Shown here: piece by piece, positions 11,525 through 24,210 of the stretch
Numbering within the stretch: the stretch's first letter is position 1
How the letters are laid out: each line of letters begins with the position of its first letter
NCBI RefSeq assembly: GCF_030272615.1
Contig: NC_081411.1
Location: 214,059,654-214,123,653, forward strand
DNA length: 64,000 bases
From: Cryptomeria japonica
Lineage: Eukaryota > Streptophyta > Pinopsida > Cupressales > Cupressaceae
Direction: 5' to 3'
The notes under the pieces: generated by a model
What the model saw: the letters and a program-made list of their open reading frames with translations, nothing else
Databases searched by the model: none
Told to the model about the DNA's origin: nothing
Position numbers and translations under genes: made by a program

Positions 11525-12960
11525 GAGTTTGGAACCCAGTCACACAACTATCCTGAGCGGGAGTAGTATTGAATATTGAAAAGCCAATTACAGATAAGAG
11601 TACCTGAATCCTTTAACAGATTCAGAATACTCTGTTTCATTTGACATTTAGTTTCATGTGCGATTTTGGAATATTTACTGTTTGTGTTCTCCATGTTCTA
11701 GACTTCAATGTAGTTTTTAACATGTACTCAGTTCAACTATTAAAGTTGTAGGCACTATATAAGTTCAAATCTCCTCAATAAGAAAAAAAACACTGCTGAA
11801 GCTGACGTTTTTACAATTTAAATTAAAATGTCTGTTTACTATTTTTAAAGTGTTTGAATGGCAATAGAGTTTGATATGCAATACTTTAGAATATATAAAC
11901 TTCAAATGTAAACTTCTAATTTCTAAATATTTCAGAAATTGTAAGAAAGTTAAATTGTGTGAATGTTAAACAAAGGTATCGAGACAATGCACAAAAGGCT
12001 GAGATATTAATTTTTCTCTTGTTTTTGGTGCCATGGCATTGTTTGGCGATGTAAAATTGAAGATATTACATCGATAGATGTAATATTTAATTTAAGCGTG
12101 TTATTTTGTGGCTATCATGATTGCTCATGTTTTTATACATCTCTACTCCGCTTTGAATAACAATGAGAAAATAAATTAGAGTCAACATTTCTTTAATTAA
12201 AGAGCTTGGAAAGATTTCATTCCACATGTAAGTAATGCCATCCAAATTATAATTTATTCTACTGGCCGTAGTCGTCTGAAAAATAAGGCATATCATATAA
12301 TTAATTTTCAAGACCCAATGTTGCTACGCAGAAAAGTATATTTAAAAGGCTTCCAGTAGATGCTGCTGTGTGAAACTGGAACCTCTTCTGCTTAACAAGA
12401 TGCTAAATTTCCTGTTAAAAAATTTGGCCAGAAGCTTCGTCCTCCATTGAATATATTTTACACGACAACCATCCACAAAACAACCTTCCCCAGTACCTTC
12501 TTTTTCGAAACCCCATCCTCATTAATATCATAAATATTAGTTTATATCCTCTACGAGAAACCGGAGATCCCTTTCACATGCTGCGCTTTCCTCTAAAGAT
12601 TTGGATTGACCGATTGATATAAGTTTAAATATTTCAAAATCCCATAAATAATCGTTTCAATGTATGTTAGAGTTCACACTAAATGGAAGACTTTTCCAAT
12701 CCTTTTTCAGTTACATTAAAAAATTCCATTGAAACATTCAAAGCACCCACAATTGCTTGATTTCTATTTTGTTTAATGTGCCTAAAATCTGTTTAACTAC
12801 TTCATGATAACTTGACAAGAGGAATTATGGCCACTCTTCAAACAATTGAATATCTATATATGTATTTAACTCTTTTCAAAGATGTGTGATGTATGAAGGA
12901 TTTTTCTAGGAATTTGAATAGATGTGGATGGAAATGTGTCATCAGACATGTTCTCTTTAT
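11525..12960 (+). other. 3' flank of locus A, shared with locus C
   Basis: No gene. The text aligns by eye with 34818-36010, including a conserved run around catgtactcagttcaactat (11719 and 34999), so it is probably the 3' UTR followed by the duplicated flank. AT content rises toward 12960. Confidence 0.6.
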
Positions 12961-13182
12961 TAATACATATTTTGATATGATGATTTGCAAAATAGAAGTT
13001 TTCATAAGAAAAGCTTCATTAGTCTAAATTTTAATTTCAAGTATTTTCACCATTGTTTATGCATAAAGGTCAACAAGTCCTAAAATTAACATTTGTTAAT
13101 AACTTGTAGTCATTCAATCAACAATAAAAACTTATCTACAAAATATGATAAATAAGATTGATTTGAAATTTAAATTTCATAA

Positions 13183-14465
13183 TGATGTACATGAAAGGGG
13201 AAGAAACAAAACCAAAGATCAAATGCCAATATGTTAGTTTCAACCAAAACTAAAAATAAATGAAGTTTAAACTTTCCAAATGCATATCAAAAGAGATTAA
13301 AAGCATATAATAGAAGCAATAACAAGAAAAATAAGAGAGAAAAGACTCCTTAAGAAGCTCCCATGATGCTCTTGATGTCTCTCCCTTGCTCTTCTCCTCT
13401 CCAAGATCTAAAATTCAATGCTTGAGTGTAGTGCTCAGATTTAGCATGTAGCCATGGATACCAAAGGAACGATTAAATGGGGGTTGAAAATAAACTTCTA
13501 TTGCTATGCAAATGCACAAAATAGAATTGCTAATGAGAAATCTAAGTAGAAATGCCTATGCAACTATAATAACAATGCTTAAGATGCTTCCTCATTTGCT
13601 TGAAGATGAGGGTTCCTTTTATAGGCAAAATGGGTCGTTCGAAGGTCAAGGTTGATCTATCTTAGCAAGGGCTAGGATTGCATGAGAGAGACACGATCCT
13701 CAATCCATGCTTGCAACTTCCACTAATGCCATGACGACAAGTGACATCATTAGAGGGCTTGAAAGGATAGGGAAGAAGCATTAAGTACTTGAGAGGACAT
13801 GAGGGTAACCTCATGTGGTTGGGTTATTGGATAAAGGCTTTATCCAATGGGTAAACTCTTGTACAAGGTTTAGCTATGGTTAGGCCTTGGTCAAAGGGAC
13901 AAGACCCATGTGGGTTAGTATATGAAGAAATGAAGCATTTAAGACTTTGTAAGATTCCTAAATGGGTGAAATGATGGGTTCAAGGTTAATTTTGGGTTAG
14001 GATTGCGCAATTGATTAGAAGTGGGTTTAGGCTAATTTAGAAGGGATTAGAAGAATCTAAAAGAAGGGTTAGTGAGCAAGTGAGTTTTATAGGAGATTGC
14101 AAATGACCAGGGATAAATAGGGTTTTAATTTAAATAAATTTCATTTATTTCAATTAAATGTGCAACTTGCATTGAATGAGTATTTAAAATAAATAATCAT
14201 TTATTTAAATGGGGATTTTGATTGAGAATTTTAAATAAATGTTTAATTTATTTAAATGATAGGAAAGGGAGTGATTAAATACATTTATCAATTTATTTAA
14301 TAGTTGGATATTAGTTAGTGATTTTTAATTTAAATAAATTTATGAAACTTATTAAATTAGTAGAATATGGTTGGAATGAATTAACTAAATATAAATTTAA
14401 TTAATAGAAGAACATTAGTGCTTTAAACAAATAAAATATTTAATGGATAGATTTGTGTGTCTACA
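13183..14465 (-). mobile_element. Probable solo LTR with TSD CATAA
   Basis: The block starts TGATGTACATG and ends GTGTCTACA, and is flanked on both sides by CATAA (13178-13182 and 14466-14470). Inside, GC-richer text at 13360-14100 passes into AT-rich TTTAAATAAAT tracts at 14120-14400. The minus strand starts TGTAGACAC, resembling the TGTAGCATCC end of the element at 30059, which suggests minus orientation. No internal element region is present. A 5-bp match alone could be chance in AT-rich DNA. Confidence 0.5.
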
Positions 14466-14470
14466 CATAA

Positions 14471-15630
14471 TATATTACTAACTTTTCATAAATTTTATTT
14501 TCTAAATGTATATATACAAAAAAAAATTGATTAAATTCAATGGGTTAATTACAAGGTCCAAATCCTGTAAAAAATGAAACAACACAGTTATTGGTCAAAT
14601 TTATATTTGAATTTTATGACCAAAACCATGCCTGAAATGACAATCTAATTTCAAAGAATAAAACAAAATAGAAAGAGTCAAATTAGTAAACTAAAGGTAT
14701 ACCATTGTATAGTTGTGAGAGACCAATTTTGACAACTATTGGAGGTAAAAAAAAAATGGACATTGTGGGTGAAAGCTATGCCCCTCAAAATAAAATTTCT
14801 CTATTATGTTGTACTAATTCATATGAGAACATAAGTTGGCATCATGGTGACATCGAAACTCTAAGGCGCTGGTTCCTTGGTGGCATATGAACAACATGTC
14901 AAAGATGCACACAAGCTAAGGATTCCTCTAGTAGAAAATCTCAAAACCATTTAAAAAAAAATCAAAGTAAATAATTTTAGGAGCTAAAAGTTTGCTAGTT
15001 AATTTCATTACTATTAATGCCCAAAAGATGGCTAACCTTGGTTATTGTTAGTGTGGCTAAGAGTGTTTACAATTTCAATAGAGCTATATGGTTAGTTAGT
15101 GTTATTGAAAGCCTACAATTAGTACAAGTATGGGGGTATGTTGACTTATTAATTCTATTAGGATAATGATTAATTTTTTTAAAAATTAAATTATTTTTCT
15201 ATTTTTAGATACTCAAATGACTACATACAATCATATGGCTAGGGTGTGGGGGACAAAACAAATTGCTTTTTTGAAATTATCAAAATAGGTTAAATTTGAT
15301 ACTTGTTGTTACCTTTCGACATTCATAATTAAATGGAGAGAACTTTTTTATCCTAGGAGGTCATTTGTGAAAATTTTCCCTAAAACCCTTGTGGTAATAA
15401 CCTTAAAAAAATCTAATTTAAACTCATGTTCAAACCCCATATATACAAAAAATAACCGTAATATTGCAACCCTAAAACCCTAGATTTGTAAAATAACAAT
15501 CTTTAAATAATGTGACCTTACTTTGAAATGTCAAAAATAATTTGTACATTATCACGTTTCAACTTTGTATCAACTCTACTAGTCCAAGGGTTATACCAAT
15601 ATAAAGATATATGAAGCACCACAACCAAAA
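14471..15630. other. AT-rich intergenic stretch
   Basis: Contains a short plus-strand frame at 14705-14890 with no recognisable motif, followed by AT-rich text. No boundaries of an element are visible. Confidence 0.4.
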
Positions 15631-15631
15631 A

Positions 15632-16580
15632 CACTGCTCTAATATCAAATATTATGAAAAAATAAAAAGATAATAAATCACTTTTCTACATAACCCATGA
15701 GATAAAATAATTCATTCAAGTATATAGAATGGTCAAATACATAGATCAAAGGCATCTCATAAAATAACACAAGATATATCTTAGAAAAAAAATTATAGAG
15801 GGAAAAACTTTACCTCCAAAAGCTTCTATACTCAATATATTATTCAACAATAAAGATTTTCAATACACTTACAAGGCCTCCACGAACACTCCTAAAATAT
15901 AAAGCCTCTCTATTGTATCCTTCATATGTACAAGCATGTAACCACACATTCATGTCATGCTTCACACATGCACTCCTTAGAAGAAATATCAATATAATAA
16001 TAATCAAGCCAAAAATTCAACAAGCCAACCTAAACCACTAAAAATGTGCTTGTTTTTGTTAACTCAAATTCACACAAATACTACCAAGTGATAAGGGAAA
16101 ACCATGTGCCTCAAAACCATGAGTTCACAAATCAATCGACCCCACATTTACTTTTTTATACACATATTAAATTATATAGAGGAGGGGATATTCTGCCCTT
16201 AAGATGACAAGATCTCAAGGAACAAATTGACCTTCGCTATCCCACTTAACCAACACTCTCATGAGCTAGGAAGATCAAAAATAGGAAAAGAATGGAAACC
16301 ATACCAAATAGAAATTACTGAATAAAAGAAGAATATGAAGTGATAAAAAATATTGTGGCTATGGAAAATCAAAGCTAATATAACATATATTTTACGATCA
16401 ATCTGACAAAGACTCTTCCTTAGATGCTAGTGTGTCATGGAAATGTCTACATGATAAACTATCGCTTACACTGACAAAGAATAGGAAACACTAAAAATCA
16501 CCCAAACATCAGCTCTGCGGTCCTCAAACTTTTTTGCTATCTATACACACAAATAGGAAAAAATGTTGGGGTTGTGTAGG
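15632..16580 (-). mobile_element. Remnant of a copia-type 5' end (PBS-like site and LTR-like text)
   Basis: The minus strand at about 15655-15636 reads TGATATTAGAGC, close to TGGTATCAGAGC, the initiator-Met tRNA primer site used by plant copia elements. To its right (upstream on the minus strand), plus-strand agagggaaaaactttacctc at 15799 resembles the inverted 'ggtttttccctct' block of copia LTRs. No clean ends or TSD are visible. Confidence 0.4.
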
Positions 16581-16599
16581 AGTTTGACTTAGTCAAACC

Positions 16600-17230
16600 C
16601 TTGCTTTGGTGTTTTTGCCTCCATGGAAGAAAAATAGATAGATTGGATAAAATGATAAAATAAGTTTAATAGAAACAAATCACATTTAATGGAGGAAAAC
16701 CCATATTATAAGAGATACGATGATAAAATAGATTAAATGCAACTAGATAATATACACTCTTAGAGATTTGATAAACATGATAATATTGTAATTCAATAGA
16801 TATGAGTAATAACAAAGAAGAAGAACATTCCTCAACCAAGATCACTCTCTTGAGATAATAACGTGATCGTGTTTTGAGAGAAGAACGAGTTTTCGCAAGA
16901 ATGAGTGTGTATTTTGATAGTGCTTCGCTATGATAGTGAGAGAAAGACACCCAATAGTGAGAGATCTTGAAAAATGAGGGAGAAATAATAGTTTTGTTGC
17001 TCGAAATTAGTGGGAGTGACCTTTCAGACATGCCCAACCAACAAACATGCATAAATAAAAGTTTGATGTATAATATGCTAATTTGAATCTAGAATATACT
17101 TGGGATGTTTGTGTGCCATGCAGATGTCTACACACCACACTACTATCTCACCAATTAATCCAAAATATTGCTCAAGGGTGGCTAGAACTACTTCATATTT
17201 AAGATTCATGATGTCAGAATGATAAAATCT
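16600..17230. other. Intergenic stretch, nothing recognised
   Basis: AT-rich. A 128-codon minus-strand open frame (17052-16666) has no recognisable domain and unconvincing composition. Confidence 0.35.
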
Positions 17231-17239
17231 TGATCATGA

Positions 17240-17720
17240 ATTTTGGCCATAAATCACCAGGCTCAATTTGTCTGAGTAAATTAGATTTATTCTATTTACT
17301 CTAATTAAGTTGAGTTGGGATATCTTTATTTGTCACATGAAACAATCATTTAATAATATTCATGTTAGTTATCTTAGATGAAATTCTAAATAGAGATACG
17401 TTAGTTTTATGGATTTAATTTTGTTATAGGGTAGTTGTATCTTCTCCTCCCTAATTTCTCATATCATTGAGCCACATTAAATTACTCATGCTCTCAATTG
17501 TCTAGCCTCTTTGCCTATATAAGCAAGATCATTTATACATTGTATCATATCAAATCATAACAATCCATAACAATCCATTGAAGTTTAATTTCAATCTTTG
17601 CTCTTCAATCTCCATTGTTCTTCATTGCTCAAGTTGCAAAATTGTTGTGTGTGGTTAGAAAGTTTCTTGGTTGATCCATTGAAGCATGGGGAGCTTTACG
17701 GGCTCAAAATTTCTCTAACA
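17240..17720 (+). mobile_element. LTR-like promoter segment
   Basis: A TATA box in the context gcctatataagcaag (17511-17525) is followed by about 190 bp of C/T-rich leader-like text that stops at tctctaaca (17712-17720). This is the layout of the U3/R/U5 of a plant LTR. The 5' end and TSD could not be found. Confidence 0.35.
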
Positions 17721-18136
17721 AATACAAAGGTGTCATAAATGTATTAGGTGCAATTTGTGATAATACATAAATATATTTCATATGTATACCCCACATTAAT
17801 TATCTAATCCAATGTTACCCAAACTTTTATACGTGACCTTAAATAAATACTAAACACATCACTTGAGATGCACATCAAATTTTGTATTTTATATAAATAA
17901 ATTAAAAAATGTCGAATAAATATTCATAACAAAATATATCATGTGAAATAATTTGAAAATAAGTTTTTATAAAGCATTTTTAGGATGGAACCATCCTTAT
18001 GCATTGTTAAACCATCAATTCTAACAACTACTATTAGAGTTATGAGGTTTGAAACCATTTAAAAGAAGAAATATCCACATGCATGGGTTACTTAAAAGAG
18101 CTAGTATAAATATAAAATAACAATAGAAAATATTTT

Positions 18137-19705
18137 GCGGGAGCAAAAGTAGTGGTAGGTGGCCATCTAGGGTTTCAATAGGGAGAAAAAAGAAAAACTA
18201 TGAAGGGGATGATGATGGCAAGAGGGCAACCCCATTTGGGGGGTTTGTGATCCTCCTCCCTCTTGCTATGGTGCTCTCCTATTTTGGGTCTTCCACTTTG
18301 GGTGCGATGGATTCACTGCTTTTACTCATTGTCTTAGGTGCTACAGCTTTTTTGTCCTAGGAAATATGGCTCGTAGATGTTGGAGAAACTATGCTGCCAG
18401 GCTGGGATACTGAATGGAGTGGATAGGGAGCAAGAGAGTGAGATCGGTTAGGGTTTCTAGAGTTGGAGGTGTAGGGGTTGGGGAAGACGATGATGCTGCG
18501 GATGATGGTGTGATCCCCCTATTCGCACTATCTCTTTATGTGGTTTTTTGGGACCCAGATGGTTGCATATTTTTTGAATTTATGGCTGTTGGCTAGAGTC
18601 TGAAGCTGCAGGGGACCTTTGTTATGGAGGATTTTCTGCCTTTATTTTGTTTTCTCTATGGGTTCCTTTTTACTTTGTTTGAAAATTCCCCACTTTCCAT
18701 CCTATGCAAGAGGTTCCTTGTTGTTTTGCAGGATGTCTTTTTTCATCTGTTCTCAGCCCATCCTATTGAGGGGGACCATTCCTATGTTATGGGGAAGTGT
18801 TGGCTGAGCTTGATGGGATGGATCCTGGTAGGGGTTTTGTTAGCCCTTTTTCTTAAGGCTGGTGTTCCTTTATATCTTTCCTTGTTTTTGGATCTCTCTC
18901 CTATTTCTCCTATAGAGGTGGACAGCTTAGTTGAGTCTATTTGCAAGCTTTCTGATTATATTAGGCCTCTTCCTTTTTGTAAGGTTGTGGGTGCCTTTTC
19001 AAAACCTAGCTATCCAGCAAAGCTTCACCGTGCCTTCTTTTGATCATTTGATTTTGGCTTGTGGCCAATAGATTGGGTTCTCTTTGTGGATTATCTCTCT
19101 CCTTTCAACCCCTATGGAGGTGGGTCACTATCCTATAGAGGTGGATGAGAGTTTTACTATTAAAGGTGTGATCAGATTCTATGGGATTGTCAGCAGGTTC
19201 TTGGTGGTTTTGGGAGCCATTTTAAAACCCAAATCGTAGGTTAAGGGAGCCTCTCAAAACTCCCTTTCTTTTGTTTGGCTGGATGCTAACAGTTTTGAAG
19301 GGCCCAACTTAGAATGTGATTGTTTTTGGTTAAGGGGCAGGTTAGTGTTTTGCTTCCTTTTTTTTCTGTATTTGGGTAGGGGATCCCAGAAAACCCTTGA
19401 TGTATGGATAAGGGAGTCTATCAACTTCATCTAAACATTTAGTTTGTGTTTCTAGTAGGTTTTGTAATGATATTCTTTTAGTTTGGCTAGCTTATTTCTA
19501 CTTGTGGCTATGTTGGCTTCTAGTTGGCACTAACCGGATTTGTTGTAATGGTCTGATGTTTTAATTTACCTATCCTTTTTTGGCAGAAGTCTCATTGTAG
19601 GTTCTAGATCTAGGTAAAATTTGAGTGTTTCAAGTCCCTTCAAAACCTATTGTATGGGGTTTTGGATCCCCCTCAAAACTTGTTTTTCCCTTAATAAAAA
19701 ATAAT
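18137..19705 (+). mobile_element. LINE-like insertion with 10-bp TSD and A-rich tail
   Basis: This block is absent from the matching flank at 9200-9450. It is bounded by AAAATATTTT (18127-18136) and AAAATATCTT (19706-19715) and ends in an A-rich tail (cccttaataaaaaataat). It is richer in G and T than its surroundings, with weak hydrophobic open frames (for example 18624-19043) but no RT motif. This fits a LINE copy with 5' and 3' untranslated sequence and an internal deletion, or an unrelated poly(A) retroposon. Confidence 0.5.
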
Positions 19706-20193
19706 AAAATATCTTACAAAATAATATAACATAAAGAATAAGAAAAATAGTAATCTTATATTTAAACGATCATATTTGAACAACATACTTATAATAAAAT
19801 AATAATTAATATAATCCCTTTGACAACATTTAAAAAAAACAACATTAGACTATCTTATTAAAATATACACCCACAATGCTAGATAGACACCACTTATTTG
19901 TGGTTTGGTTGAGAAAACTTTAAAAGAATGAATTTTTCAATAGTCTCCTTGCCGACCAAAAATGGTCATGTTATGTTCATGTGGGCCTTCCTCTCAACAA
20001 CAAGTTCTAGGAAAGAACATCATGGCCCCATGTTCCTAATTGAGCAATAAATAAAGTAGATTGTTATTGAGTCCCTTGAGGAGAAGCTCAAATGGGATGA
20101 TATATAGTGTAAGATAATAATTCTAATACAAACCTTTAGCAGTTCGATTCAATTTCATCACTTAGAAGTTTTGAACTTATACAACTATATGAA

Positions 20194-21144
20194 ATGGAGC
20201 AGAGCTATAAAACAAAGCTCTATGGATCAAAATTATTATCTTCTTATAGAAAAGATAATTTTGAGGAGATAAATCAGCATGAATGCCTACCACATAACTC
20301 TCTTAGGTTGGGTAATTTTCTTAGAAAAAAAATCAAACTATATTTGGATGGAGGCCAAATTTTTCTTTTCTCAAGAACTCCAAACACCTTATCTAGGAGT
20401 AAAAATTCTGGGAACAAAGATCCAATAATCCCTAATAAAAAATGAGATCAAAAAAACTCTAATTTAGTTCAAACGAGATGAATTCGATAGAACAAAAAAA
20501 ATATTTCCAGTACAAATAGGCTATGGTGGTTTTGGGATTGTTTACCATGTAAGTTCCTTGGGAAATCATTGTTAATTATAATATTAAACACATGATAACC
20601 TAATTATGTGTAAACATATTTTATAAAGTGAAATTTATTTGGTAAAAAATAATTAGTTGCTAAGGTCTCATACAGTGAAATATGTTGAGCTCTAATACCA
20701 TATTTTGTTCTACTTTCTAAAGGGGAATTTTGTCTAATGGAAGACACATGGCAGTGAAGGTTTTGAGAAAAGAAAGTATTCAAGGAAAAGTAGAGTGGAT
20801 GAATGAGTTGAAAATTCTAAGCAAGTTTAACCATAGAAACATTTTGACACTTGTGGGATATTGCTTTGAAGAATTTATGATAGTCTATGATTGTATGGCA
20901 CGAAGCCCGTCAAATGCTATTTTTGGTAAGTAACCAATGCAATTTTTTCTCTTATTTTTTTTATGTGATTGAAGGTTTTATCTTGACAATATAAATATGT
21001 TTAACCACCATATGCATAAGAAACATAGATGTTTATTGACTAGCCAACAAGATTCAACATCTTATTGGACATAATAAGAGGAGTCATGTTTCTCACAACG
21101 GTGCATGTGTGCGCATAATGCACAAAGACATCAAGCCAGCTGAT
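20194..21144 (+). pseudogene. Kinase locus B/C, 5' half (decayed)
   Basis: This is homologous to locus A exons 1-3. Exon 1 starts MEQSYKTKLYGSK at 20194 but hits a stop at about 20443 and shifts frame before the Gly-loop text (GYGGFGIVYH, about 20515-20550). Exon 2 has one extra G at its 5' edge (20711) and then reads MAVKVLRKESIQGK to NAIFG. Exon 3 contains a TAG at about 21041 and stops abruptly after HKDIKPAD at 21144, where the LTR nest starts. The remaining exons continue at 33580. CpG sites present in A are almost all TG or CA here. Confidence 0.85.
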
Positions 21145-22223
21145 TGTTTTAAATTATTGTTGGCCGAGTCAAGTCTGCATGTAAGTCTTCACCTACCTAT
21201 CAGGAGAGCTACAACAAACAACCTGGAGAAGATTTGGTTGGGATCTCCATCACAACAACTCCTTGCAGAGGAATTGAATGAGACGGATGAGGTTTTTTAT
21301 TTTGAATTTGGGGGAGAATTTTGAGTGGACAACAAATAGATAAAAAAGAGAGAACATTCTCTATTCAGTGAGTTCAGTCCAGTTAGCAGAGAGAGATCAA
21401 CATGTAAGGACCCGCTTGTCCTAACCCTAGTTTAACCACCATAGTAACTCATAGTTACAATTAAATTAAATTTTCTATTAATGCACATGCAAAGTTTATG
21501 ATAAATGATATGCAAGTAATAGATAAGTGAACTGAACATCCATGCATCTCATGTCTAACATGTGTAACTAAATATGTATGCAGTAAAAGTAACAAAAGTA
21601 GAGTATGCATGAAGATTAAATAACATGTATAAACCATAATTAATTGTGATATCGAGTTAGGTGCATGCATGCATAGAAATAAATCATGTGCATAAATTAT
21701 TATAAATTAAATTAACATGAAAAATGCATAATTAAATCAACTAACTGAAAATTGAAGATGAACATGCTTGCATGCGAAAAACAAAACAAATCTACGAAAA
21801 GTAAATCATGCATGTTAGTGGGTTAGTATGCTAGTAGTTTTTCTCTTCTTTTCTTTCTATTAGTTACATTGCATGGTGAATTCCTCTCACATTACATCAT
21901 GGACCTTATAGTTCTTTTACATAATTTTTACATGCGACCATTCTGGTCTTTTACAATAAGATAAAATATACATGATAATTACATAAAAATTTATCTAGAA
22001 TCTCCGATTTTCTTTATCTCCAGATGTATCACCTCTGTTGTCCTGGATAACCTCCACTCGCAAACCAGATGATGGATATATGACCCAGGTGTTTCATCCA
22101 CCCAACCAATGAAGCATATGCTTCTCAATGCTCTTGATAAGCTCTCGCCCCTCACGATGAAGTATCCTAGCAAGACGGTACCAACTGGCAGGAAAGGAAC
22201 TTGTACATTCATGTATAACTAAC

Positions 22224-23465
22224 TGTAAAGCGGAAAATCATGGTCGAACCCTAGTTGGTCTCCCCTCTTCTAACTCCAAGGAGAGAGAAGGGAGGTTCGC
22301 TAGGATTCGATGGGTTTTCACTTAGGGGGAAGACTTTACATTCAAAAGAGGGGTTGAAACTCATAAGATCCAATCCCACACGATGTAAGATTGGATGCTA
22401 AATGAATTTCAAGGGTTAGGAAAGCAAGGCTACCCTCTTTTGTAAAGAATGTTGATTAAGGAAATTAAGCTAAGGATGCATAGAAAGTCATAAAGATTCG
22501 CTTATAAACTGAGTTCGGGTTATAAGATAAAGCTGCGGACCTGGAATTAGCAGTAAAATGTCGATACGGCGTTGTCCTGCAAATTTGAGCAAAAGTTGTC
22601 GGGACGATGGCGCCCGGCGCCACGGTCCTCCGAAAAATCCGCGAAACGAAAGGGGATCTGTTCGTCTCTGCACAAGGATTCCAGATCTTCAATTTCAGCC
22701 GCGTACCTGCAACCTACACACAGAAAAGCGAAGACGATTGGGGGGTTAGGGATTAGGGGTTTGCCTTTAGGTCAAACCCCGGTTTTGGAATTAACCAAGA
22801 AATGAGCAAGAGTTGTAAATGTAAATGACTGTAATGACAAACAAGTACTAATACCTTGTTCTAAGGATGTTGGTATCCTTATGTGCGAAGGTTTAGATGT
22901 TGTATGTTGTAGTATGTTGTAGCATGAAGTAAGTGATCTCCTCTTCAATGGTTGAATCCTTGTCTTGAATGCAACACTTAGCCTTGAATGGAGACTTGGA
23001 ATGATCAATTGCTTGAATGCTTGAATGCTTGAGTATAATTTCCACGCTTTGTACACATATCCTCTTCCTCATCCATCCATCCCAAATGAGAGAGAAAAAT
23101 GTAGTTTATATACTTGTCATTTAGGGCTGATAGACTGATTTTCCCAACCTTAGGCCGACCAAGGAAGTATATTTCCAAATTGCAATCAAAAAGACCCGAT
23201 ATCACTTAGGAAAACGGGCCCAAAATAGGACCCAGGGACCAGGGCGCTGGGCGCCATGGTCCTGGAGGACCAGGGCGCTGGGCGCTCTGGTCCCACCTCC
23301 CGGGACATCAGGGTGCAAGGAGGTTCAGGCTAGGGTGCTTGAAAAATGCAGTTTTCAGTGTCGTGAGCAAGTTTTGGGGTCTCCATTCAGGTTGCGTGTT
23401 GCGTCGCCATCATGAAGACCGAAATGCAGTCGAAATTGCAAGTGTCGCAATTTTAGGACGCTACA
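22224..23465 (-). repeat. 3' LTR of the gag-protease element
   Basis: 1242 bp. In element sense it runs from 23465 (TGTAGCGTCC) down to 22224. It contains two kinds of GC-rich hairpin (22601-22629; 23235-23294), described under findings, and two copies of an 8-bp TGCTTGAA unit where the other LTR has three. Confidence 0.92.
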
Positions 23466-23482
23466 TTTAGCCCCCACTTTAG
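23466..23482 (-). promoter_or_regulatory. Polypurine tract of the gag-protease element
   Basis: Directly before the 3' LTR in element sense, the minus strand reads AAAGTGGGGGCTAAA, a typical plus-strand primer tract of gypsy elements. Its position confirms the minus orientation. Confidence 0.8.
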
Positions 23483-24210
23483 CGGGAGTATGTATGCTCA
23501 TACTTCTGGTAAAGTACAAGGAAACAACGTTGAAAGACTTTCACCACGTCAAGGAGGCAAGATACACCAAGCCCCCAGTGGACTAAGGATCTTACAACTT
23601 CAATTGACAAAGTAAAAGGGAAGATCACGAGGAAGAACCATGACTGTCAGTAGTAAGGTTCCCTCGCTATGAGTCATGCAAAAGAAATACCAAAAATCTT
23701 CAAGACAAAGCTAAGTTTGCCAAGAAATTTTCAAGTATCTTTGAAAGGATAGACAGGGTGTATGCCCCCCTACGTTAAAGCGATCGCACACGCCTCAACG
23801 GGGGTGATTGTTTTAACGTAGTGATACACATAAGAAATGAGAAAGGAAAAAGGAGCACGTTATCGCAAGGATTTAGCCCCCAAGTGTGAGATAAGCCCAA
23901 GGATAATAGACACAAAACACAAAGCACGAGGTGACTTCGCTTTCCATGGGGTCAGTATGCTATATGATAAGTCATGTATATATATCATATGTATGTATGC
24001 ATAATTGTTCTTCATTCCCCAATCAAGGAAGGTCACCTAGAAGAAGGGAACACATATGTCTTTTGAGTCAACATGAGAGAGATCGAGAGATCTCAATGCT
24101 TTGCATCGTCCTCAAGTAGACAACACTAAGGACGACAAATAGAAGAATGAGAATAACATATAGAAGAAGTAACAAAAGAGAGGGGGAGAGAGTCTGCTAT
24201 GCTAATGTAA

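Larger units (their letters stand above)
9100..12960 (+). repeat. Segmental duplication, copy 1 (contains kinase locus A)
   Basis: This segment recurs as 17960-36010 once the insertions there are removed. Matching landmarks, in order: the ggatccatcc/ggaaccatcc flank at 9127 and 17985; ctggatagacac at 9452 and ctagatagacac at 19880; the five kinase exons; and the 3' flank with identical runs such as tgttctagacttcaatgtag at 11695 and 34974. Similarity fades near 12960 and 36010. Confidence 0.85.

Noticed and set aside
16666-17052. Minus-strand 128-codon open frame
   Set aside because: No domain or signal; AT-rich, with composition like the surrounding noncoding text.
18619-19043. Plus-strand frame of 139 codons looking like membrane segments
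   Set aside because: T-rich DNA gives Phe/Leu-rich text by chance; it lies in a retroposon without other coding signs.
22465-22805. Short frames in both LTRs of the gypsy element
   Set aside because: Present in LTR sequence with CG-rich hairpins; no start context or domain; LTRs are noncoding.
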